A stretch of 64,000 nt of DNA from Arion vulgaris (GCA_020796225.1 CM036768.1:39692789-39756788), one strand, 5' to 3'; numbered from the stretch's first letter, positions 35,701 to 50,700 are shown. Notes: generated by a model not told the origin, from the sequence alone. Numbers and translations: made by a program.

Positions 35701-38700
35701 TTTGTAAAAAAGGAGAAGATGGAAGTGGTTGGTATCATCATACATTAAGAATGTGGAAGACTCACATGTGGCTTTGAAATCAAATCCGGAAGGCAAGATG
35801 TAGGGGATGACCTAAAGAGACATGAAGATAAACAGTAGATAGAGACAGACAAGAGACATGAAGATAAACAGTAGATAGAGACAGACAAGAGACATGAAGA
35901 TAAACAGTAGATAGAGACAGACAAGAGACATGAAGATAAACAGTAGATAGAGACAGACAAGAGACATGAGATAAACAGTAGATAGAGACAGACAAGCGTG
36001 AAGACTAGGAAATGTCCAGTGTCAAACCTAGATGCTGACATCAAATGATGGAAGAAAACTAGTCACAACAGAGATGAAGTGTCTACGCAGAAAGCTGGGG
36101 GGAACAAGAAGAGACCGGTTGAGAAATGAAGACATCAGGAAAAAGTAGGTACAACATCAGTACAGAGCTTCATCAAGAAACAACAAATTAAATCATTTGG
36201 CCACATAAGCAGATAGACAATGCACAGTGCACCTCAAAGAGCAATGCTGCTCCGATACAATGGATACAAAGCAAAAGGCAGAACATGCAAAAGATGGACC
36301 TCAGAGATAACAGAAGCGATGAAAGACACTATTTATGAAGCGCACACAAGGGCTGGTTCTAGAAATCTCTTCTTATCCTGACACTGTGAGGCAAAACAGG
36401 ATTGGAGAACAGATCCTTCCTTCCTTCCTTTGTTGCTGAAATATGTCTATATATCAATGTTGTCTCTTGTATCCTTCCTTTCGTTTGCTTGAAATATGTC
36501 TATATATTCAATGTTGTCTCTTGTATCCTTCCTTCGTCGCGAAATATGTCTATATATTCAATGTTGTCTTGTATGAACTTCACTGTCTTTTAGCTCAACA
36601 GAGTCCGTGTAGTTTTATGTCAGTGTTGTTTCATTAGGCCAGTGAGTTTGCCTCAGTGTATCATATTCGGACAGTCTTGAAGTATGTGCTCTGCAGTCTG
36701 GTTTGCCTGTCACATGTACACATGGCTGAATTGCCAATCTTGAATTTTGTATACATGTGCTGCGGAGCCGATTGTTCCTGTTCTAAGGCCAGAATCACAA
36801 CTTGTTCAATCTGCTCATATTATAGTAATCGTATTGTGTTGGTATTTGTGCTTTCTCATTGATTTAATCATCCTTTCTTTGGTGTAGGTAACTGCACATC
36901 CGGCTGCTCTCCTCAGCACCTTCTTGAATCGGTCTGCTGTTTCATTTCCTGGTATTCCACAGTGATGGAGAACAGATGTAAAGAAAGACATGGAATGAAC
37001 TAAGCTGGTTTGCTCATGACAGATCTGGTTGGAGGAAATTTAATGATGCAGCATTATGCTTGAATGGGAAATGTTCTTGTAATCTGTATGAAATGACATC
37101 AACTCACTTCACATCCATCATAGTTGAATATCCCTACCACTGACGGCACCAGCTTAGCACAAGCACGGCCAAGTGCCCGACGTCCCAGAGCAAACACAAA
37201 GGGTACATCCTGCTCTCTGCACATATTCAAGATATTGTTCAAAGCCTCATCAAGTCCTCCTGTAGACAAGACAAAAATAATTGACAGCATGGGCACAGCT
37301 TGACAAGTGTTATATTTGTGCTTTACAAATCATGTCAAGTAATGGTCTAGACACAGTCTGACATCAAGATAACAATGTTTAGAAGAGTTCAGAAATAATG
37401 ATCTAACTGGGTCTATTGTATTAAACTCTATTGTCTGAATCCTGTTGTCTTCTATCCTTTGCTTGACCGTGGCCCCTGGCAACATAAGACCAACTAGCTC
37501 AAACAGGAAATAGAAAAATCCTGTTTAATGAGGGCTCATTTTTGTATGTGTGATAGAACACAACGCTTTTTGCAATTTTACTCAATTATATGAGTCTATG
37601 GTTATTTATTGATGAAATTTATGAATAATACTGATATTACTTAGCGTTAAGCTGAACTTGTTACATAATATAACCTTGATTTAGCATTTTGTGTTGTTTT
37701 TAACATAAATTTGTTTTTATCTAACAATACTGGAATACGAGGTCACACAGTGGTTGTGCTCTTATTTCCTAGAATTTTTACCTCAGCCCACCAGCAGTAT
37801 GTTATCGGAGGCCATGGCTGGACAAATGCCCTTTGGTTAAAACATCATTGTGTCTTATTTTTGTACTTTGTAAAACTACCTAACTGCATTTTTACATGTT
37901 TTGCTTTTGGTACTTCTTCTTCTTTATTCGTTATCATACTTCCGTTGGTTATAGCAGACTCAGTCTAGAGAATGGGATATGTTGTGTTGCAAGTTTTTAG
38001 CATGAGCTGTCATAACATTTCAGTCCACACATCTGACTTCAGCATAACATTTGATAGGTACTGTGTTAGCTTCTACCTCTTCCATCTCTACAAATTTATC
38101 TAGACTTCTTTGTAGTTGTCTATTTCAAGGGCTCACAGAGGCATAGTGAAGTCTCAGTATCAGTGGGGCTCCACAGAGAAGCATAGTGAAGTATCAGTGT
38201 CAGTGGGGCTCCACAGAGGCATAGTGAAGTCTCAGTGTCAGTGGGCTCACAGAGAGGCATAGTGAAGTCTCAGTGTCAGTGGGGATCCACAGAGAGGCAT
38301 AGTGAAGTATCAGTGTCAGTGGGGCTCCACAGAGAGGCATAGTGAAGTCTCAGTGTCAGTGGGTCTCACAGAGGCATAGTGAATCTGTCAGTGGGGCTCC
38401 ACAGAGAGGCATAGTGAAGTCTCAATGTCAGTGGGGCTCCACAGAGAGGCATAGTGAAGTATCAGTGTCAGTGGGGCTCCACAGAGAGGCATAGTGAAGT
38501 CTCAGTGTTAGTGGGTCTCCACAGAGAGGCATAGTGAAGTCTCAGTTTCAGTGGGGCTCCACAGAGAGGCATAGTGAAGTCTCAGTGTCAGTGGGTCTCC
38601 ACAGAGAGGCATAGTGAAGTCTCAGTGTCAGTGGGTCTCCACAGAGAGGTATAGTGAAGTCTCTGTCAGTGGGTCTCCACAGAGAGGCATAGTGAAGTCT

Positions 38701-41700
38701 CAGTTTCAGTGGGGCTCCACAGAGAGGCATAGTGAAGTCTCAATGTCAGTGGTCTCACAGAGAGGCATAGTGAGTCTCAGTTTCAGTGGGTCTCACAGAG
38801 GGCATAGTGAAGTCTCAGTTTCAGTGGGGCTCCACAGAGAGGCATAGTGAAGTCTCAGTTTCAGTGGGTCTCCACAGAGAGGCATAGTGAAGTCTCAGTG
38901 TCAGTGGGGCTCCACAGAGAGGTATAGTGAAGTCTCAGTGTCAGTGGGTCTCCACAGAGAGGCATAGTGAAGTCTCAGTCAGTTTGTTCGTAGCTACCAT
39001 GAAATAGTCAGCTATGAGTAGTTACACAGGGCAAGTAAGCCCATGCAGCTTGTGTCAGCATCCCAAAGTACAGAGTTTAGTGTAACAACTAAAGTAACAC
39101 AAGCTTATGTGTACAGACAACTAAAGTAACACAAGTTTATGTGTACAGAACAACTAAAGTTACAGAAGTTTATGTGTACAGAACAACTAAAGTTACAGAA
39201 GTTTATGTGTACAAAACAACTAAAGTTACAGAAGTTTATGTGTACAGAACAACTAAAGTAACACAAGTTTATGTGTACAGAACAACTAAAGTAACACAAG
39301 TTTATGTGTACAGAACAACTAAAGTTACAGAAGTTTATGTGTACAGAACAACTAAAGTTACAGAAGTTTATGTGTACAAAACAACTAAAGTTACAGAAGT
39401 TTATGTGTACAGAACAACTAAAGTAACACAAGTGTATGTGTACAGAACAACTAAAGTAACACAAGTTTATGTGTACAGAACAACTAAAGTTACAGAAGTT
39501 TATGTGTACAGAACAACTAAAGTAACACAAGTTTATGTGTACAGAACAACTAAAGTTACAGAAGTTTATGTGTACAGAACAACTAAAATTACAGAAGTTT
39601 ATGTGTACAGAACAACTAAAGTAACAGAAGTTTATGTGTACAAAACAACTAAAGTTACAGAAGTTTATGTGTACAGAACAACTAAAGTAACAGAAGTTTA
39701 TGTGTACAGAACAACTAAAGTAACACAAGTTTATGTGTACAAAACAACTAAAGTTACAGAAGTTTATGTGTACAAAACAACTAAAGTTACAGAAGTTTAT
39801 GTGTACAAAACAACTAAAGTTACAGAAGTTTATGTGTACAGAACAACTAAAGTAACACAAGTGTATGTGTACAGAACAACTAAAGTAACACAAGTTTATG
39901 TGTACAGAACAACTAAAGTTACAGAAGTTTATGTGTACAGAACAACTAAAGTAACACAAGTTTATGTGTACAGAACAACTAAAGTTACAGAAGTTTATGT
40001 GTACAGAACAACTAAAGTAACAGAAGTTTATGTGTACAGAACAACTAAAGTAACAAGTTTATGTGTACAGAACAACTAAAGTAACACAAGTTTATGTGTA
40101 CAGAACAACTAAAGTAACAAAAGTTTATGTGTACAGAACAACTAAAGTAACAGAAGTTTATGTGTACAGAACAACTAAAGTAACAGAAGTTTATGTTATC
40201 AGAACATACTAAAGTTCGAGTTGTTATTTGGTACAGAACAACTAAAGTAACCAGTTAGTGTGTACAGAACACTAAAGTAAGCTAGTGTAGTGTGCACAAA
40301 TATAGTGAAGTGTCAGGCACTAGAAGTAGAAGTTTATGTGTGCACAGAACAGAGTCTCAGTAGATAGTGGCTACAGAGGTAAGTAAGTTATGTGTACAGA
40401 ACAACTAAGTTCAGAAGTTATGGTCCAAAAACTAAAGTTACAGAGTTTAGTGTGTACAGAACTAAAGTTCAGAAGTTTATGTGTCAGAGACAATAAAGTA
40501 ACAGAAGTTTATAGTGACCAGACAGGCTAAAAGTAACAGAAGTTTATGTAGTCCAGAAAGCTAAAGTTCAGCAGTTTATGTGTACAGAACAACTAAGTAT
40601 CACAGAGTTTATGTGTATAGGAACAACCAAAGTTACAGAAGTTTATGTGTACAAAAACAACTAAAGTTACAAAGTTTATGTGTACAGAACAACTAAAGTA
40701 ACAGAAGTTTATGTGTACAAAACAACTAAAGTTACACAAGTTTATGTGTACAGAAACAACTAAAGTACAGAAGTTTATGTGTACAAAACAACTAAAGTTA
40801 CAGAAGTTTATGTGTACAGAACAACTAAAGTAACAAGTTTATGTGTACAGAACAGCTAGTGATTGATTGATTGACAGAACCATCATCATTCTTTCAATCT
40901 GAATGTCTGCTACAAATGGGAACACACACCTTTGGATTGAATCTTCTCTAAATTAGGGGAGATCACAACACACTTGATTTTCTTCAGTTTCAAATGTTTG
41001 GTTACCTCCCTTAGACCAAGAACGACTCGTCTCTTGGTTTTTGCCTACAATAAAACAAAAATGTTGTTTTAATTAACATAAGTTTGTGTACAACTTTAGT
41101 TACAACAAAAATAATTCTTAGGATATCCTGAAACAAATATCAAAATATCTGATTAAACGACATAACATCATACTCAAATATGACCTAGGATTTTGTTGTT
41201 TATTTGTTCACTATTATCTAGAGCTGGTGAGTGTACTACTCTTTAGCAGCCGATGACAAGCTCAGAAATCAGCAAATGTTGTCTAAAGCCAAAGGATTGA
41301 CTTCATTGAGCCTGGTTCTACCCCATATAACTCTGTCCTCCCGTATAAATAGCATGCCACCTGCCAAGATATTCACAAAGCACAAACTCTATAGCTCAGG
41401 CAACAATCCTAGGTATCTCTGGACAAAATGCACTCGTTAACAGAACGGCGTGGTCCGGATTTAAACCCGCAACCTATGGAACATAGGCAAAGGCTGTGTA
41501 GCCATGTAGTAATCTTATAAAGAGTGATTGTCAAAGAAAGGTGTGAAAATATCCTTAGTGTGTGTGTGTGTGTTGCACTGTCTCACAGTTGCAGTAATTT
41601 TGTTACTTAATGAGGTTTATAGTTTGTTTCAATGTTTGTTAACCCTTTGAACCCTGACCACATCTACCTTATTTCAGGATCTCAGGATATGCAATATCTT

Positions 41701-44700
41701 CTCAGACAGATATTTCAGGATCTCTCTCAGGATATGCAATATCTTCTCAGACAGATATTTCAGGATATGCAATATCTTCTCGGACAGATATTTCAGGATC
41801 TCAGGATATGCAATATCTTCTCAGACAGATATTTCAGGATCTCAGGATATGCAATGTCTTCTCAGACAGATATTTCAGGATCTCTCTCAGGATATGCAAT
41901 ATCTTCTCATACAGATATTTCAGGATCTCTCTCAGGATATGCAATATCTTCTCAGACAGATATTTCAAGATCTCAGGATATGCAATATCTTCTCATACAG
42001 ATATTTCAGGATCTCTCTCAGGATATGCAATATCTTCTCAGACAGATATTTCAGGATCTCAGGATATGCAATATACAGATATTTCAGGATCTCAGGATAT
42101 GCTATATCTTCTCAGACAGATATTTCAGGATCTCAGGATACGCAATATCTTCTCATACAGATATTTCAGGATCTCAGGATATGCAATATCTTCTCATACA
42201 GATATTTCAGGATCTCAGGATATGCAATATCTTCTCAGACAGATATTTCAGGATCTCAGGATATGCAATATCTTCTTAGACAGATATTTCAGGATCTCAG
42301 GATATGCAATATCTTCTCATACAGATATTTCAGGATCTCAGGATATGCTATATCTTCTCATACAGATATTTCAGGATCTCAGGATATGCAATATCTTCTC
42401 ATACAGATATTTCAGGATCTCAGGATATGCAATGTCTTCTCAGACAGATATTTCAGGATCTCAGGATATGCAATATCTTCTCAGACAGATATTTCAGGAT
42501 ATGCAATATCTTCTCGGACAGATATTTCAGGATCTCAGGATATGCAATATCTTCTCAGACAGATATTTCAGGATCTCAGGATATGCAATATCTTCTCAGA
42601 CAGATATTTCAGGATCTCTCTCAGGATATGCAATGTCTTCTCAGACAGATATTTCAGGATCTCTCTCAGGATATGCAATATCTTCTCATACAGATATTTC
42701 AGGATCTCTCTCAGGATATGCAATATCTTCTCAGACAGATATTTCAAGATCTCAGGATATGCAATATCTTCTCATCAGATATTTCAGGATCTCTTCAGGA
42801 TATGCAATATCTTCTCAGACAGATATTTCAGGATCTCAGGATATGCAATATACAGATATTTCAGGATCTCAGGATACGCAATATCTTCTCATACAGATAT
42901 TTCAGGATCTCAGGATATGCAATATCTTCTCATACAGATATTTCAGGATCTCAGGATATGCAATATCTTCTCAGACAGATATTTCAGGATCTCAGGATAT
43001 GCAATATCTTCTCATACAGATATTTCAGGATCTCAGGATATGCTATATCTTCTCATACAGATATTTCAGGATCTCAGGATATGCAATATCTTCTCATACA
43101 GATATTTCAGGATCTCAGGATATGTAATGTCTTCTCATACAGATATTTCAGGATCTCAGGATATGCAATATCTTCTCATACAGATATGTCAGGATCTCAG
43201 GATATGTAATGTCTTCTCAGACAGATATTTCAGGATATGCAATATCTTCTCAGACAGATATTTCAGGATCTCAGGATATGCAATGTCTTCTCAGACAGAT
43301 ATTTCAGGATCTCAGGATATACAATATCTTCTCAGACAGATATTTCAGGATCTCAGGATATGCAATATCTTCTCAGACAGATATTTCAGGATCTCAGGAT
43401 ATGCAATGTTTACATTCAATCTCCAAGTCAATAGAAATATTTTAGCAAGAAAAATATTTGTAGAAATCAGACATATAAACATATAATATATTTGTGTACT
43501 GACTTTGACTGGATCCTTGTGATACATCCTGTCCTGAAACTTGACTAAATCTTGCAACAAGGATGTGCAACACTGATCTATCTCTTTGTCTAATATCTGG
43601 GTACAGTATCTGAAGCAGAGATCAAGAGAAACATTAGTTTCTAATAATAATGATGTTTCTTTCATATGGTTAGTACTTACTTCTTCTTCTTTGTCATCGA
43701 TTTCATTTGCTCAATATTGATCATGAGATGGGTTGCCTCTATGAAGCTGCTTTCAATTAGAGTTCCTTCAGAGTTTCCATGAGATGGGTTGCCTCTATGA
43801 AGCTGCCTTTCAGTTGGCATCCCTTCAGAGTTTCCATGAGATGGGTTGCCTCTATGAAGCTGCTTTCAATTAGCGTTCATTCAGAGTTTCCATGAGATGG
43901 GTTGCCTCTATGAAGCTGCCTTTCAGTTGGTGTTCCTTCAGAGTTTCCATGAGATGGGTTGCCTCTATGAAGCTGCTCTTCAGTTGGCATTCCTTCAGAG
44001 TTTCCATGAGATGAGTTGCTTCTATGAAGCTGCTTTCAATTGGCGTTCCTTCAGAGTTCCCATGAGATGGGTTGCCTCTATGAAGCTGCTTTCAATTGGC
44101 GTTCCTTCAGAGTTTCCATGAGATGGGTTGCCTCTATGAAGCTGCTTTCAATTGGCGTTCCTTCAGAGTTTCCATGAGATGGGTTGCTTCTATGAAGCTG
44201 CTCTTCAATTGGCGTTCCTTCAGAGTTCCCGTGAGATGACTTGCCTCTATGAAGCTGCCCTTCAGTTAGCATTCCTTCAGAGTTTCCATGAGAGGGGTTG
44301 CCTCTATGAAGCTGCCTTTCAGTTGGCATTCCTTTAGAGTTCCCATCTTATACTTTGTTCGTGAGGTCATGTTTTGTTTGTGTAGGTATAGTGAACAGAC
44401 TGCAAGATGTGCTTTACAGTCTGTGTTTCAGTCTGACATAAACACTGTGTAGTCTGTGTTTCAGTCTGACATGAGCACTATGTAGTCTGTGTTTCAGTCT
44501 GACATGAGCACTATGTAGTCTGTGTTTCAGTCTGACATGAGCACTATGTAGTCTGTGTTTCAGTCTGACATGAACACTATGTAGTCTGTGTTTCAGTCTG
44601 ACATGAACACTATGTAGTCTGTGTTTCAGTCTGACATGAGCACTGTGTAGTCTGTGTTTCAGTCTGACATGAGCACTGTGTAGTCTGTGCAGGTTTTATT

Positions 44701-47700
44701 CTGTGCATGTAGTGGTTGAGCTGGCGGTGCCCCATTCTGCAATACCTAACTAACCTGTTAAACATGAGAGATGTTTCTGTGACATGGTTACAACATGAGA
44801 GATGTTTCTGTGACATGGTTACAACATGAGAGATGTTTCTGTGACATGGTTACAAATGAGAGATGTTTCTGTGACATGGTTACAACATGAGAGATGTTTC
44901 TGTGACATGGTTACAACATGAGTGATGTTTCTGTGACATGGTTATAACATGAGAGATGTTTCTGTGACATGGTTATAACATGAGAGATGTTTCTGTGACA
45001 TGGTTGCAACATCCGTGATGTTTCTGTGATGTTTTTGTTATATAATCTACTAGTAATCTATATATACTTACTCTCTAAACCTTCGACTGTGAATCTTCAT
45101 CACCACCGGGTCCCGACCTACTGATCCTGTAACCGGGAGTTGACCCAGAATTACCAGGCGAAGCTGGTGACATCGAAATTGGAGATGTCTGGCTTATAGG
45201 AGAGAAATCAGCTGAGAGTTCTGCTGCTTCATTTGTGTCCTCTCCATCAGTGTCCCCAGACTTGCTACTTAGAGCTGTTGATAGAGTAGACGATATGAAA
45301 TAACAGAACATCGCAAAAAGAGTGCACCACAACAAGGTAAAATGCAGTATTTAAAATAGATATGTGGCTTGTGAAATGTCCATTGCTTGTCCTTTCTCGA
45401 TTAATGCTGTCAGTCAGTCGATCTGCTAGTGCATTGCTCTTGGTGGCCACGCGGCTGCCCATATAGCTGTCAGCCAGTCAATCTGCTAGTGCATTGCTCT
45501 TGGTGGCCACTCGGCTGCCCATATAGATGTCAGTCAGTCGATCTGCTAGTGCATTGCTCTTGGTGGCCACGCGGCTGCCCATATAGCTGTCAGTCAGTCG
45601 ATCTGCTAATGCATTGCTCTTGGTGGCCACGCGGCTGCCCATAAAGCTGTCAGCCAGTCGATCTGCTAGTGCATTGCTCTTGGTGGCCACACAGCACATA
45701 TAAAAATACATGTTATAGGGATCATTTCATATGGTGTCGGATTCGATTTTCTTGAGCATGTCCATTGAGTCACTTCAAATATATGCATATCTGTACTCCT
45801 GTGTGTCAAGCCATCTTAATGCACTGGTCAGTGCCATTTTTACCATTGTGAGGCTATTTGTCTGTTTCTTATTTTCTCTTAATTCTGTTTGGCCTCACAG
45901 TGTCAGGTTAAGAAAAGATTTCTAGTACGGGTTTTCGTGTGCACTTCATAAATAGTGTTATTATCCACCTTTGTTGTCTCTGAGGTCCATCTTTTGCTGG
46001 GATGACCATTAGCTGTGTATCCACTGTAACAGAGTAGTATTACTCATTGAGGCACAGTCTGTTGGTAATCTGCTTATGTGGCCAAACAATTTAATTTGTT
46101 GTTTCTTGATGAAGTTCAGTACTGATGTTGTACCCACTTTTTCCCCCCAACATATTTATTACTAAACCGGTCTCTTCTTGATACTCTCAGCATTCTGCAT
46201 ACACACTTCATCTCTGTCGTGACTAGTTCTCTTCTTGATACTCTCAGCATTCTGCATACACACTTCATCTCTGTGTGACTAGTTCTCTTCTTGATATTAC
46301 TTCTCAGCATTCTTGATAGCATTTACACACTTCATCTCTGTCGTGACTAGTTCTCTTCTTGATACTCTCAGCATTCTGCATACACACTTCATCTCTGTCG
46401 TGACTAATCTTTGATACTCTCAGCATTCTGCATACACTTCATCTGTGTGACTAGTTCTCTTCTTGATAGTCTCAGCATTCTGCATACACACTTCATCTCT
46501 GTCGTGACTAGTTCTCTTCTTGATAGTCTCAGCATTCTGCATACACACTTCATCTCTGTAGTGACTAGTTCTCTTCTTGATACTCTCAGCATTCTGCATA
46601 CACACTTCATCTCTGTCGTGATTAGTTCTCTTCTATCGTTTGATACCAGCTGTCCATGTTTGGCACTGATAGCATAATATTGAGAGAAATATTGTGTTGA
46701 ACAATGCTCTATTAGTGTTCATGTTGACATGTTTGGTGAGGCTAATTGTATTCCCAGTAAAATCACCACTTGTATCCTTAACAGCTTAACCAGATATGAT
46801 GCAGTACAAACAATTATTGCAGGAACTAAGATTGTCCAAGAGAGAAATGTACATGATAAGAGACAAGAAAAGAATTCAGTAATATCAACTTACCATCTTG
46901 GCTGAGTTCACTCTCTCCACCAACAATACCAACACCAGAAGATGTACTGTAGACAAGAAAGAAGTCAAAAATAATAAAGTTTCATCAAACATGTACAGAT
47001 ATAATCATTCGTTATGTATTCCTCTTAAAAATCTATGAAAAATGAAAATTGTGGCATATCCTAAAAGACGTAGCCATCATCCACAGTAAACGAGTCGTTG
47101 ATTTTCTAGGCACCACTTATACGTTCAGTAGTTTGCCATTTTTTTTCTGAATGGTGAGGTCTATTTTTACCTTTTGTAAAAATCCCACGGAACGAACTTG
47201 CTTCCAAACTTGCCCACCGTGGGGTTTGAACCAGGTATGCTTGGGTTTGTGATCGAGCCCACTACTGCTTGAGCTACAGACACTCACTAAAAATCTATAC
47301 AAATGATTGATTGATAGAATCATCATGACTGCACTTCAGTGAATAACTATGTGTGCTGCAATATCTTTCTTACACTAGAAAATCTAAGCAGCAATATGCA
47401 AACTCTGTAAACACAGAGGAGGATTCCTAATTGTTGTTTTGTGGTTGACGAACATTTTCGCAGGGATGATTTTTTAAAACTCAAGTTGCCATGGCAGCCG
47501 CTTTTTTTAGTCTACATTTATCAATTTTCACCAGTCACTTTCTTTCAGATTCAGATCAGTCAGATTCTTTTACGCTCTCAACTTCAACACAGAACCTATG
47601 TTTTATTGTATGTCTCCGATAGGACTAGGAACTTGATCTCACCTGCACTGATAACAGGACTCTCATGAAAAACATCCTGATGGCTCCACAAGGGAACGAA

Positions 47701-50700
47701 CTGAGTACCTTTCAAACAAAAGACGAGCACCTAACCTCTACGCCACTGAGAACCCCTATGCTGAAGTTATGATTGAACTAATACATAAGTTATGATTGAA
47801 CTAATACATGAAGTTATGATTGAACTAATACATGAAGTTATGATTGAACTAATACATAAGTTATGATTGAACTAATACATAAGTTATGATTGAAGTAATA
47901 CATAAGTTATGATTGAACTAATACATAAGTTATGATTGAACTAATACATAAGTTATGATTGAACTAATACATAGAGTTGCTAACTAGCTTTGAACTATCA
48001 TGTTATGATTGAACTAATACATGTTATGATTGAACAATACATAAGTTCATTTGCTCTGTAGTTGTTATGATGATGTTTGTTTAGTTATGACTGATGGACA
48101 TGATGAGAAAGTGCTCTGGAGTCTGTGTTTCTGTCTGATATCCACACTGTGCAGTCTGAGCAGGCTTTATTCTGTGCATGTGAGGGTTGAGCCTGCAGTG
48201 ACCTGTTCTTAGGCGAAAGATTGTTGTGTGCTGTTTTCTGTTTAGTCTGCTGATAGGATCTTGTGGGTTTTTGCTGTGGGTTTGTTGCCTCCATACCTCT
48301 TTGTATTTTCGCTTGATATGTGTCTTAATTTCTGGTAGTGACAGTGTGTGTTTTTGTTGTATAAGTTTTGTTTCCCTGCTCATTTCCTCTGCTCTCTCAT
48401 TTCCTGATAAGTTTTCATTCAAAGTTTCTTATTTCAGATTTTTTCTGACTGAAATATTAGCAAGATTTCTTCGGACTGAAATATTAGCAAGATTTTCCAT
48501 AGACATCTATCTTACACAGAAAGTCATGACCTAGCATGACCTGAATGCGTAACAACAAACATTTTAATTTTAAAAGAAACAAGATTCTCAAGACCCAGTA
48601 ATTCCAATCAAGTAACAGTATCATTCTTACCCAACACTTCCCAAGCCGGTTGCTGAATCAGGATCCTCATCCAGTAACCTCAACCTTTTCCGCTGTTCTC
48701 TCTCCTTCAATATGACTTTCTTCAAAGGGCTAGGCTTCTTTGTTTTTCCTATCTCCCTTTCTTTTCCTCTTTTCTGCAGGGGTGCTGATGAATCCAACAT
48801 ATTGCCAGGAACATTTGATGACACACTACTAGTACTGATATGATCTTTCTTTGCTACCTTGATAGAGATGCTTGATGTGGGTGATTTGATTAGAGATGAA
48901 TCTGCTGCTGGTAAAACTGCAGGCTTTTTCTGAAACACAAAAATTGCATTTTCAATCAGTCAATATTTGAGAATCGTATATGTTTTTAATTGTTATTTTA
49001 GAGTAGAACTTAATCTGGGAAACTAGAAAGAATTTATAAAATCTATGCGCTACAATTTAATCATCGAAACTAGATATATTTGGCCTGTATGTTGCTGGGG
49101 TACTCAAGGGGAACAAAGAATAGTAACACTGTGATCTACAATGTCATAAGAGGTGACTAAGTTAGGGGCCTATGGAAACTACCATAGTAAATAAAAAGCA
49201 TCACAGAAATCAAATGTACTTGTAGGTGCATAACTGGTACACCGTACAATCGCTCTTAGACTAGAATCACATACAAACCACAAAGAGTAGTTAACAAGTG
49301 ATCGATACGGAGTCTTCACAGAAGAAGAAGATAGAATGTATATCTATAGACTAAAACTTCATGAGAGAAACTAGATAAAGTGGATATCTATAGACTAAAA
49401 CTTCATGAGAGAAACTAGATAAAGTGGATATCTATAGACTAAAACTTCATGAGAGAAACTAGATAAAGTGGATATCTATAGACTAAAACTTCATGAGAGA
49501 AACTAGATAAAGTGGATATCTATAGACTAAAACTTCATGAGAGAAACTAGATAAAGTGGATATCTATAGACTAAAACTTCATGAGAGAAACTAGATAAAG
49601 TGGATATCTATAGACTAAAACTTCATGAGAGAAACTAGATAAAGTGGATATCTGTAGACTAAAACTTCATGAGAGAAACTAGATAAAGTGGATATCTGTA
49701 GACTAAAACTTCATGAGAGAAACTAGATAAAGTGGATATCTATAGACTAAAACTTCATGAGAGAAACTAGATAAAGTGGATATCTATAGACTAAAACTTC
49801 ATGAGAGAAACTAGATAAAGTGGATATCTATAGACTAAAACTTCATGAGAGAAACTAGATAAAGTGGATATCTATAGACTAAAACTTCATGAGAGAAACT
49901 AGATAAAGTGGATATCTATAGACTAAAACTTCATGAGAGAAACTAGATAAAGTGGATATCTATAGACTAAAACTTCATGAGAGAAACTAGATAAAGTGGA
50001 TATCTATAGACTAAAACTTCATGAGAGAAACTAGATAAAGTGGATATCTATAGACTAAAACTTCATGAGAGAAACTAGATAAAGTGGATATCTATGAAAA
50101 TCGTGACATATCCTTTACAGGACATAACCATCACCCAGAGTAGAGTTGTTGATTTTCTAGGTACCACTTATACGTTCAGTAGTTTGCCATTGCTTTCTGA
50201 ACGGTGAGGTCTATTTTTACCTTTTGTAAAAATCCCACGGAAACTAATTTGCTTTAAAACTTGCCCACTGTGGGATTTGAACCAGGTACACTTGGGTTTG
50301 TGATCGAGCTCACTACCGCTTGAGCAACAGATGCTCATATCTATGTACTAAAACTAAATCAAAGAAACTAGATAAAGTTTATGTACTAAAACTAAATCAA
50401 AGAAACTAGATAGTTTATATCTATGTAACTGAAAGTAAAACCTGTTTTCATACTGATTACTGAGCTGACAACCCCTCAGTTTTAGTTGTAGTAAGATAGT
50501 TTAGTAACAGTCTCTGATTTCAGTTTTAGCCAATAGAAAGTTACACTTTAGAAGACTACAAAATCTCGACAAATTTACCTGTAAAGCATCAATCATGGCA
50601 GCTATATCAAGTGCTATTGGTTGTTGAGATTTCTTGTCATTGCTTTTGCTACCTGTATGTCTCTTAGCTTCACTAATCACATAAGAATCTGTTATCAAGC

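Noticed and set aside
39105..40079. 284- and 312-residue open frames with an 11-residue repeat
   Set aside because: The 33-bp unit is a multiple of three and stop-free in one frame per strand. The stretch is intronic, with no splice sites or non-repeat coding flanks.
41632..43486. 545-, 439- and 301-residue open frames
   Set aside because: They come from a stop-free 41-bp repeat read in three frames; intronic array.
45079..45085. Donor GTTTAG for exon 9
   Set aside because: It fits the entry frame but is weak and would delete the conserved KIHSxRFRE block. The GTAAGT donor 9 bp further on joins exactly to EYCTQ in exon 10.
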